From Nitrospiraceae bacterium (GTDB taxonomy: Bacteria > Nitrospirota > Thermodesulfovibrionia > UBA6902), in the NCBI GenBank assembly GCA_020354155.1, contig CP070644.1, forward strand, positions 966,243-971,376: a DNA stretch of 5,134 nucleotides. The letters are read 5' to 3'. How positions within the stretch are numbered: position 1 is the stretch's first letter; each line of letters opens with the position of its first letter. The notes beneath the pieces are model-generated. The model worked only from the letters and a program-made list of their open reading frames with translations, searched no databases and was not told the origin of the DNA. The position numbers were made by a program, and so were the translations under genes. Shown here one piece after another: positions 1-5,050 of the stretch.

Positions 1-749
1 TCAGAGAATTGTTCTGTAAATTTTTTGTGACGCTCGCGGAATCGTTCAGGCATAAGGAGCTGAACTTCCTGTCCCTCCAGTTCTTCCCTCCTGTAACCAA
101 ACAGCACCTCAGTTTGGCCGTTCACCATGTAAATAGTGCCGTCCTTATTTACAAGAACAAGAGAGTCGGGCGCTGATTCCAGAAGTATACGAAACTTCTT
201 CTCTGCCTGCTCTCTGACGGCCAGCTCTTTCTCCATGGGTACAAGGGCAAGTTTTTTCATCGCAAACCAGAGAACAGCACCTATAATTACAACAAGCAGG
301 ATCGATCCGAGGACAAGAGGGACACTCAGTTTTACCATGCCTTCCTGCACCGGGGACATATCCTTGGTCATTTCAAGATCAATCAGTTCACGTCCTTCAT
401 AACTCACCTTCTGCTGTAAATTGAAGGTTGCTTCTGAAAGGGAGTCCCTCGTTACATTAACAAGTTCAAAACCGTTTGGCGCCACAGCTTTCAAGGAAAG
501 AATTTCCTTATGGTCATGAGCCCATTGAGTCAGAAAGGTTTCAACTGAAGCGTAGTCCTGCCTTAACAGAGCCCCTTGAGTAAAGGAACCAATCAGTTCC
601 AGCTCCCTTTGAGCATCATAACGGATTTCCTCCATCATTTCCTTGTGCTGGGAAAGGATGGCCCATATCACAATTGTGAGAAAGATAAGCAGGACGGTAA
701 CAAAGACAAGGATTACCCTGCTGTATTTAAAAGTGCCCGTATTGATCAT
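1..749 (-). CDS. Membrane PAS sensor protein, probable histidine kinase (3' end outside window)
   Basis: The 249 visible codons give an inner-membrane sensor. Residues 1-11 are cytoplasmic, 12-32 form a hydrophobic helix (VILVFVTVLLIFLTIVIWAI), about 33-141 form a periplasmic domain, about 142-164 form a second helix, and a short charged helix (about 172-187) leads into a PAS domain. The PAS start is clear: FRILLESAPDSLVLVNKDG from residue 186, then LFGYRREELEG (216-226) and LMPERFRERH (232-241). The roughly 110-residue periplasmic part could be a small Cache/PDC-like fold, but I cannot assign it firmly. The reading frame is open to the window edge, so the output domain is unseen; histidine kinase is most likely, while diguanylate cyclase or another output remains possible. 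The ATG at 749 overlaps the stop of the binding-protein gene (ATGA). It is the only usable start that keeps the first helix, since an in-frame stop lies just upstream and the next Met is near residue 41. A GGAG lies only 2 nt before it, so translational coupling is likely. Confidence 0.85.
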   Translation of the reverse strand, partial: MINTGTFKYSRVILVFVTVLLIFLTIVIWAILSQHKEMMEEIRYDAQRELELIGSFTQGALLRQDYASVETFLTQWAHDHKEILSLKAVAPNGFELVNVTRDSLSEATFNLQQKVSYEGRELIDLEMTKDMSPVQEGMVKLSVPLVLGSILLVVIIGAVLWFAMKKLALVPMEKELAVREQAEKKFRILLESAPDSLVLVNKDGTIYMVNGQTEVLFGYRREELEGQEVQLLMPERFRERHKKFTEQFS

Positions 750-1609
750 CTCTCCAGCTGCTGAGGAAGTGTTAATAATATTGATCGCAGGTTATCATAA
801 TCTTCATCCCGGGCTGGCACCATTGCGGTCACATCTTGTTTGATGGATGAAAGAATGACGTCTTTACGCTGAATGCCGAGGAGCGCCTTTCTCAAGGCTT
901 CAATTGATTCCTGTGGCAAAGTTGATCGGGCTACAAAAAGGTGTTCTGATACTTCAGGAGTCCAGGCAACATCCCGTAATCCACGGTCCCTGTACTGATA
1001 ATATACCTCTTCTTTTACTGCGCCTGCATCAAAGTCTCCCATAAGTACACCAAGGACAACATTCTTATGCGAATTAAGAAATTCATGCCTTTCAAGGCTT
1101 TCGTAGGAAACACCTTTTTCACGAAGCATGTAAAGAGGCACAAGATAGCTCATGGTTGAGTGAGGGTCTCCAAAGGCAAATCTTTTTCCCTTCAGGTCAT
1201 CTAATGAAAGGATTTTTGAAGATTTGCTGGTTATAATAACACCCTTAAAAAAGGGAGAGCCCTTTACTTCAAGTCGTGCCAGGATCGGTTTTGTGCCATA
1301 TTTGGATACAAGTTTCACATACGATGCAGGCCCCAGGTAGGCAATATCAACCATATTTTTGCCAACCTTCTCAATATGTTCTTCATAATTTTTTGAAATA
1401 TTGCAGTTGATTTCTGTACCAGTGATTCTGGACAAATACCGGGTCAGGGGAGCGAAACGGGTCAGTAGCTCAGAAGCAGGAAGGTAGGGATGAATCTGCA
1501 GAGTCATCTTCTGCCCTGCATGGGCAGAATGACCATGTATAAAGGCAAAAGTTGTGATAAGTATCGCAAGACAAGAAACAAAAAAAGACTTTGACATAAA
1601 CAGGCGCAT
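746..1609 (-). CDS. PhnD/SsuA-family periplasmic substrate-binding protein
   Basis: A 287-aa exported binding protein of the phosphonate-binding PhnD-like family. A Sec signal peptide is evident: basic start (R2, K7), hydrophobic core 9-24, and a likely cleavage site after AHA at residue 31, with no lipobox cysteine. Family signatures follow in order: IHPYLPASELLTRFAPLTRYL (39-59, start of lobe 1), DIAYLGPASYVKL (88-100), LDDLKGKRFAFGDPHSTMSY (136-155, hinge and ligand-loop region) and LMGDFDAGAV (189-198). Length is normal for the family. The start ATG at 1609 has a GAGGAG element about 8 nt upstream; an internal ATG at codon 5 is less well supported. No ABC permease or ATPase gene is in view. 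Instead the gene overlaps a membrane PAS sensor by 4 nt, so I infer a periplasmic ligand-sensing role, as known for the PhnD-like protein AioX with the sensor kinase AioS. The ligand cannot be read from the sequence; phosphonate, phosphite, another oxyanion or an organic acid are all possible. Confidence 0.9.
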   Translation of the reverse strand: MRLFMSKSFFVSCLAILITTFAFIHGHSAHAGQKMTLQIHPYLPASELLTRFAPLTRYLSRITGTEINCNISKNYEEHIEKVGKNMVDIAYLGPASYVKLVSKYGTKPILARLEVKGSPFFKGVIITSKSSKILSLDDLKGKRFAFGDPHSTMSYLVPLYMLREKGVSYESLERHEFLNSHKNVVLGVLMGDFDAGAVKEEVYYQYRDRGLRDVAWTPEVSEHLFVARSTLPQESIEALRKALLGIQRKDVILSSIKQDVTAMVPARDEDYDNLRSILLTLPQQLER

Positions 1610-1629
1610 CGACAGTCTCCTCTACCTGC

Positions 1630-1657
1630 ATTATATCAAAATCAAGATCTTTATAAA
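1630..1657 (-). promoter_or_regulatory. Extended -10 promoter of the binding-protein/sensor operon
   Basis: Read on the minus strand, the site contains a perfect extended -10, TGATATAAT (1630-1638), preceded at 16 bp by TTTATA (1652-1657), a 4 of 6 match to the -35 consensus. The predicted transcription start falls around 1623-1624, leaving only about 14 nt of leader before the ATG at 1609, just enough for the GAGGAG ribosome binding site. The very short leader is unusual but workable. A further upstream promoter is not excluded. Confidence 0.55.
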
Positions 1658-1706
1658 CCTTTTTTCGTGATACTGCGGCATTGAATCAGCACATGGAAAC
1701 GGTACT

Positions 1707-1734
1707 TTGATTGTTTCATCAATTTTGTTACAAT
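1707..1734 (+). promoter_or_regulatory. Candidate sigma-70-type promoter for the transketolase-transaldolase operon
   Basis: TTGATT (1707-1712) and TACAAT (1729-1734) are separated by 16 bp. The predicted start near 1741 would give a leader of about 215 nt. The -35 overlaps an inverted repeat, TTGAT-N6-ATCAA (1707-1722), which could be a regulator site. I see no better promoter closer to the gene; a TTATAT at 1901 has no convincing -35. The call rests on consensus matching only. Confidence 0.4.
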
Positions 1735-1765
1735 GAGCACATCAAGATACTATACGAGATAACAA

Positions 1766-1792
1766 CTGTCCAAAGCAGGATATATTGGACAG
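1766..1792. repeat. Perfect 8-bp inverted repeat CTGTCCAA-N11-TTGGACAG
   Basis: The arms are 1766-1773 and 1785-1792 with an 11-nt spacer. It lies about 25 bp downstream of the predicted transcription start of the transketolase operon. It could be an operator for a dimeric repressor or, in RNA, an 8-bp stem at the 5' end of the leader. It has no T-run after it, so it is not an intrinsic terminator. Confidence 0.6.
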
Positions 1793-1848
1793 CATAGAGA
1801 AAATCGCTTTATCTGGATTCCCTGATAGTATGGGGGAAAAACGGCACG

Positions 1849-1871
1849 AAGAATCATAGATTTCTTTTTTT
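1849..1871 (+). promoter_or_regulatory. Weak hairpin followed by T-run in transketolase leader (possible attenuator)
   Basis: AAGAATC (1849-1855), a 3-nt loop and GATTTCTT (1859-1866, one T bulged) form an A/T-rich stem that runs into a stretch of Ts ending at 1871. The layout is that of an intrinsic terminator but the stem is weak, so function as an attenuator is doubtful. It is recorded because it lies in the leader before the transketolase gene. Confidence 0.2.
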
Positions 1872-1881
1872 AGAAAGCACG

Positions 1882-1904
1882 ATAACAGCAAAGAGTTCTG
1901 TTAT
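1882..1904 (+). repeat. 7-bp inverted repeat ATAACAG-N9-CTGTTAT in transketolase leader
   Basis: The arms are 1882-1888 and 1898-1904. The left arm sequence ATAACAG occurs again at 1942-1948, where it overlaps the first two bases of the transketolase ribosome binding site. The arm CTGTTAT can therefore pair with either copy, giving two mutually exclusive stems. Confidence 0.5.
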
Positions 1905-1946
1905 ATCACACTGAGTTGTTAACATTTATTGAGAACCCGTAATAAC

Positions 1947-1954
1947 AGGAGGAG
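1947..1954 (+). promoter_or_regulatory. Ribosome binding site AGGAGGAG fixing the GTG start of transketolase
   Basis: A very strong purine tract lies immediately before GTG at 1957, with 4 nt between the core AGGAGG and the start. An in-frame TGA at 1930-1932 and the lack of any other start codon between it and 1957 fix the GTG. The next Met codon is at residue 40, inside the conserved N-terminal domain. Confidence 0.8.
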
Positions 1955-1956
1955 TT

Positions 1957-3783
1957 GTGACTTCCAGAGAAAAGCTGATTGAAATTGCAAAGCTCATTCG
2001 ATACTGGAGTCTTGTATCCACTACAAAGGCTGGTTCCGGGCACCCTTCTTCATCGCTCTCTGCTGCTGACCTTATGACATGCCTGCTCTTTGGAGGAGTA
2101 TTCAGGTTTCTCCATGACAGGCCTGACCACCCGAACAATGACCGGCTTATTTTCTCCAAGGGACATGCATCACCCCTGTATTATGCTCAGTGGCTGGCTG
2201 CGGGAGTGATTTCTGAGGACGAAATAATGACCCTGAGAAATTTCACCAGCCGTCTTGAAGGGCATCCGACAAAGGAGTTTGAACTGGTGGAGGCAGCAAC
2301 AGGTTCCCTTGGGCAGGGCCTTTCAATCGGTGTCGGGATTGCCCTGAATGCAAAATACGTGGACAAACTGCCTTACCGCACCTATGTGCTTCTTGGAGAC
2401 AGTGAGATGGCAGAAGGTTCACAATGGGAGGCCCTTCAGATAGCCTCCCATTACAAACTGGGCAACCTCACCGGTATTCTCGATGTGAACCGTCTTGGAC
2501 AGCGGGGTGAAACCATGTACGGTCATAATCTGGATGATTATAACAAGAAGATATCTGCCTTTGGATGGGATACAGTAATTATTGACGGTCATTCACTTGA
2601 TGAAATTATGGCAGCCTATGAAAAGGCGGTTCAGAGTACCCAGACACCGGTCATGATTATAGCTAAGACCAAAAAGGGCAGGGGCATTTCCCTCATGGAA
2701 GACCGGGAGGGCTGGCATGGAAAGGCCCTGAAACAGGAGGAGCTCGATTCTGTACTGGGTGAACTTGGTGATATAGATAAATCCGTCCGGGGCAATATTG
2801 CGAGTCCTGAGGACCGGTACCCGGTGACAAGGAGGGCAGAAAATATTGGAGCCCCGACCTATGAAGGGTCTGTGGCAACTCGGAAGGCATATGGAAATGC
2901 CCTGAAGAGAATATACCCTGCTTTTCCGGAGATGATCGTCCTTGATGCTGAAGTGAGCAACTCAACCTATGCTGAAATCTTCGGGAAGGAATATCCGGAA
3001 CGATTTTTTGAGATGTACATTGCCGAGCAGAACATGGTTGGTGCAGCCCTTGGTTTTTCAACTCGGGGGAAAATACCCTTTGTCTCAACCTTCGCTGCAT
3101 TTCTTACGCGGGCCTATGATCAGATCAGGATGTCCCAGTATTCAATTGCAAATATAAAGTTTTGCGGCTCACATGCCGGCGTTTCCATCGGAGAAGACGG
3201 AGCATCTCAGATGGCTCTGGAGGATATTGCCATGTTCAGGGCAGTTCTTGGAAGTGTTGTCCTCTATCCCTCTGACGCAATTTCAACTGAGAGACTTGTG
3301 GAAGAGATGGCCCGTCACAAAGGATTATCCTATATGAGAACAACAAGAAAAGAGACACCCATTCTTTACAAAAGTGATGATGAATTTGTAATAGGCGGAA
3401 GCAGGGTAATCCGTCACAGCAATATTGATGTTGTAACCGTTGTAGCTGCCGGTATAACTCTGCATGAAGCACTGAAGGCATATGAAGATCTGAAGAAGGA
3501 AGAAATCCATGTTCGGGTTATTGACCTCTACAGTATAAAGCCCATTGACGGTATTTCGCTGAGAAAGGCCGCAGAAAACACAGGAACCATTATTACGGTA
3601 GAAGATCATTTTGCCGAAGGAGGCATAGGAGACGCGGTCAGAAGCTCACTAACACAGTACCCCGTGCCAATTCATTCACTTGCAGTCTGCAAAATGCCCC
3701 GAAGCGGAAAACCCGATGAACTGCTTGACTATGAAGAAGTATCAAAGACTGCAATCATAAAAAAGATAAGGAGTGTGATATGA
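1957..3783 (+). CDS. tkt: Transketolase, full length, animal-type
   Basis: A 608-aa cytoplasmic thiamine-diphosphate enzyme that moves two-carbon units between ketose and aldose phosphates in the pentose phosphate pathway. All three domains are present. The N-terminal domain has GSGHP (H29), FSKGHASPLYYAQW (H70), EGHPT (H103) and the cofactor/metal motif GDSEMAEGSQWEA (147-159) ending at N178, then WHGK (H254). The pyrimidine domain has YIAEQNMVGAALGF with the catalytic Glu at 357, then CGSHAGVSIGEDG (403-415) and the phosphate-site region RTTRKE (461-466). The C-terminal domain has VEDHFAEGGIG and MPRSGKP. Wording and length resemble human transketolase (about 623 aa) more than the E. coli TktA type (about 660 aa). 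The metal motif reads GDS instead of GDG. The GTG start follows a strong ribosome binding site; the stop overlaps the transaldolase start (ATGA), so the two genes are co-translated. Confidence 0.96.
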   Translation: MTSREKLIEIAKLIRYWSLVSTTKAGSGHPSSSLSAADLMTCLLFGGVFRFLHDRPDHPNNDRLIFSKGHASPLYYAQWLAAGVISEDEIMTLRNFTSRLEGHPTKEFELVEAATGSLGQGLSIGVGIALNAKYVDKLPYRTYVLLGDSEMAEGSQWEALQIASHYKLGNLTGILDVNRLGQRGETMYGHNLDDYNKKISAFGWDTVIIDGHSLDEIMAAYEKAVQSTQTPVMIIAKTKKGRGISLMEDREGWHGKALKQEELDSVLGELGDIDKSVRGNIASPEDRYPVTRRAENIGAPTYEGSVATRKAYGNALKRIYPAFPEMIVLDAEVSNSTYAEIFGKEYPERFFEMYIAEQNMVGAALGFSTRGKIPFVSTFAAFLTRAYDQIRMSQYSIANIKFCGSHAGVSIGEDGASQMALEDIAMFRAVLGSVVLYPSDAISTERLVEEMARHKGLSYMRTTRKETPILYKSDDEFVIGGSRVIRHSNIDVVTVVAAGITLHEALKAYEDLKKEEIHVRVIDLYSIKPIDGISLRKAAENTGTIITVEDHFAEGGIGDAVRSSLTQYPVPIHSLAVCKMPRSGKPDELLDYEEVSKTAIIKKIRSVI

Positions 3784-4643
3784 GACCTGGAAATCTAAAG
3801 ACAAGGATATTTCTCGACGGAGGAGACCCCGGTGAAACAAGGGAGATGCTCGACCTTTTCGGATTTGTTGACGGTCAGACGACGAATCCTTCTCTTATTT
3901 CAAAAAACCCTGAGGCCAGGGCCCGTATGGAACGGGGAGAAAAATTCAGCGAATCAGAACTGCTGGAATTTTATGAAGGGGTTGTAAGAGAACTTGCTGA
4001 AATGATTCCCCAGGGATCGGTTTCCATTGAGGTCTATGCGGATGAGAATACAACTGCTGAACACATGATTGAACAGGGCAGGGAGATGTTCCGGTGGATC
4101 CCGAATGCGCATATAAAGCTCCCGACAACAGCTGAAGGCTTAAAGGCAGCTGAGATGGCAATCAAAGACGGGATTAGGATCAATATGACGCTCTGTTTCA
4201 GCCAGGAGCAGGCTGCTGCAGTCTATGATGCAACAGCAGGGGCCAGAAAGGGGGATGTTTTTGTATCACCTTTTGTGGGCCGGCTTGATGACAGAGGTGA
4301 AGACGGCATGAGCCTTATTGATAATATTCTCAAAATGTACAGGGATGGAGACGGCCATGCCGAGGTTCTCACGGCGAGTGTCAGGAGTTATGATCACCTG
4401 ATCTATGCACTCAAACTTGAATCGGATATCATTACTGCTCCCTTTAACGCAATAAAGGAATGGGGAAATAAGGGCTTTCCTCTGCCGGGACATGACTATT
4501 CATATCCGTCAGGGAACCTGAAACTGCTCCCTTATGAGCACATTGATTTAAAGAAAAGGTGGACAGAATTTAATATTGCCCATGTCCTTACAGACACCGG
4601 GTTGGCCAAATTCGCTGCTGACTGGAATAACCTGATACAATGA
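3780..4643 (+). CDS. tal: Transaldolase, TalC-like core with extra segments
   Basis: A 287-aa cytoplasmic aldolase of the transaldolase family, expected to move a dihydroxyacetone unit from sedoheptulose 7-phosphate to glyceraldehyde 3-phosphate. Visible motifs are FLDGGDP (D13), DGQTTNPSLIS (N36), SIEVYAD (E84), HIKLPTTAEGLKAAE with the Schiff-base Lys 113, INMTLCFSQEQA (N135, T137) and SPFVGRLDDRGEDGMSLI (S163, R168). The core motifs resemble the short TalC/MipB class (about 215-220 aa), and the C-terminal helix LTDTGLAKFAADW is also of that class. However, the protein is about 70 residues longer, with additions around 43-65 and 229-266. That length lies between short transaldolases and TalB (317 aa). 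A ribosome binding site AAGGAG (3768-3773) inside the transketolase end precedes the ATG by 6 nt. All catalytic residues are present, so an active transaldolase is likely; a fructose-6-phosphate aldolase activity is less likely. Confidence 0.92.
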   Translation: MRPGNLKTRIFLDGGDPGETREMLDLFGFVDGQTTNPSLISKNPEARARMERGEKFSESELLEFYEGVVRELAEMIPQGSVSIEVYADENTTAEHMIEQGREMFRWIPNAHIKLPTTAEGLKAAEMAIKDGIRINMTLCFSQEQAAAVYDATAGARKGDVFVSPFVGRLDDRGEDGMSLIDNILKMYRDGDGHAEVLTASVRSYDHLIYALKLESDIITAPFNAIKEWGNKGFPLPGHDYSYPSGNLKLLPYEHIDLKKRWTEFNIAHVLTDTGLAKFAADWNNLIQ

Positions 4644-4657
4644 GATAATCTACTATC

Positions 4658-4693
4658 TTACATTTCATGGGTTAACTGGTTGGATTAATGTAA
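4658..4693. repeat. Inverted repeat TTACATT-N22-AATGTAA after transaldolase
   Basis: The arms are 4658-4664 and 4687-4693, just behind the transaldolase stop. No T-run follows on the plus strand, so it is a poor terminator. The same heptamer pair occurs inside the longer palindrome at 4991-5021, on the other side of the zinc ribbon gene. Confidence 0.4.
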
Positions 4694-4695
4694 AA

Positions 4696-4716
4696 TGCTG
4701 AACTAACTGCTCAGCA
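4696..4716 (-). terminator. Possible intrinsic terminator of the FmdB-like gene
   Basis: On the minus strand TGCTGA, a 9-nt loop and TCAGCA form a perfect 6-bp stem, followed by TTTTAC. It lies 12 nt after the stop codon of the minus-strand zinc ribbon gene. The stem and the T-run are both short, and an alternative palindrome CTGCTCAGCAG overlaps it, so strength is uncertain. The convergent transaldolase gene shows no clear terminator of its own. Confidence 0.35.
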
Positions 4717-4728
4717 GGATGATACGCC

Positions 4729-4926
4729 TCAACCACCACCTCCGCCAAAGCTCGGTGCTGATGATGTCCCTTCATTCGCGGAAGCACAACTGAAGGCAGA
4801 GAGAGCTTTTTTTACCTCTTTTGATCCGCATTTCGGGCACTCAGTAGAATGATCTGCCGGGTAAAGACTCTGCAGAAGTGCAAACTGATCATTGCATTTC
4901 TGACATTTATACTCATATATTGGCAT
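4729..4926 (-). CDS. FmdB-family zinc ribbon protein
   Basis: A 65-aa small protein of the FmdB/CxxC-CxxC-SSSS family. It opens with the family hallmark MPIYEYKCQKCNDQF and has two zinc knuckles, C8-x2-C11 and C30-x2-C33 (ECPKCGSKEVKKALSAF), so one zinc ion is expected to be bound. The tail (about 51-65) is rich in Ser and Gly and ends SFGGGGG, a low-complexity end common in the family; an extra cysteine, C47, lies outside the knuckles. The family was named after a putative regulator of formamidase genes in Methylophilus, but its molecular role is largely unknown. A ribosome binding site AGGAGG sits 5 nt before the ATG, and a promoter lies at 4953-4982. It is divergent from a TrxC-like gene, 124 bp away. 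Confidence 0.9.
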   Translation of the reverse strand: MPIYEYKCQKCNDQFALLQSLYPADHSTECPKCGSKEVKKALSAFSCASANEGTSSAPSFGGGGG

Positions 4927-4952
4927 TGTTTCCTCCTGTTTAAATAATCTAT

Positions 4953-4982
4953 ATTTTAGCTCTATGGTTATATTTTAGTCAA
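4953..4982 (-). promoter_or_regulatory. Promoter of the FmdB-like gene
   Basis: On the minus strand TTGACT (4977-4982) and TAAAAT (4953-4958) are separated by 18 bp, a good sigma-70-type match. The start would fall near 4946, leaving about a 20-nt leader with the AGGAGG site. The 31-bp palindrome at 4991-5021 ends 8 bp upstream of the -35. Confidence 0.5.
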
Positions 4983-4990
4983 TAAAACAT

Positions 4991-5021
4991 GTTACATTAT
5001 ATGAACAAATGATAATGTAAC
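4991..5021. promoter_or_regulatory. Perfect 10-bp inverted repeat GTTACATTAT-N11-ATAATGTAAC, candidate operator
   Basis: The arms are 4991-5000 and 5012-5021 with no mismatch. It lies between the divergent FmdB-like and TrxC-like genes, just upstream of the FmdB-like -35 and 29 bp before the trxC-like start codon. No proper T-run follows on either strand, which argues against a terminator. A dimeric regulator binding site acting on one or both genes is the simplest reading. I do not recognise the motif as that of a named regulator. A further TGTAAC copy lies at 5044-5049, directly before the start codon of the trxC-like gene. Confidence 0.5.
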
Positions 5022-5050
5022 GAATAAAGATGACTAGGTAGAGTGTAACC

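Larger units (their letters stand above)
1610..1956. other. Divergent intergenic region between sensor operon and transketolase operon
   Basis: This 347-bp gene-free stretch separates two divergent operons. From left to right it holds the ribosome binding site of the binding-protein gene (about 1617-1623), its extended -10 promoter (1630-1657), a plus-strand promoter candidate (1707-1734), an 8-bp inverted repeat (1766-1792), a weak hairpin with a T-run (1849-1871), a 7-bp inverted repeat (1882-1904) and the transketolase ribosome binding site (1947-1954). If the plus-strand promoter call is right, the transketolase mRNA carries a leader of about 215 nt. I recognise no known riboswitch class in it and no leader peptide with a ribosome binding site. 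Confidence 0.75.

Noticed and set aside
136..402. Plus-strand open frame of 88 codons
   Set aside because: It lies opposite the sensor gene, which shows clear transmembrane and PAS signatures; the plus-strand product has no recognisable features.
1707..1722. Classical FNR box
   Set aside because: The half-sites fit but the spacer is 6 bp, whereas FNR sites need 4 bp, so the FNR label was not used.
1733..1762. Nine-codon frame MSTSRYYTR
   Set aside because: Its ATG overlaps the predicted -10 and would lie before the transcription start; no ribosome binding site.
1830..1859. Nine-codon leader peptide candidate (MGEKRHEES) ending at the weak hairpin
   Set aside because: There is no ribosome binding site at a useful distance and no run of regulatory codons, so translation is not supported.
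1741..1956. Known riboswitch (c-di-GMP, fluoride, TPP) in the transketolase leader
   Set aside because: None of the conserved core sequences of these classes could be found by eye, including the THI-box bases expected for TPP.
2693..3100. Minus-strand open frame of 135 codons inside transketolase
   Set aside because: It is antisense to a fully conserved enzyme, rich in Pro, Ser and Gln as antisense frames often are, and has no supporting signature.
4991..5021. Intrinsic terminator reading of the palindrome
   Set aside because: The stem is almost wholly A/T, no clear T-run follows on either strand, and it lies between divergent gene starts rather than behind a gene end.
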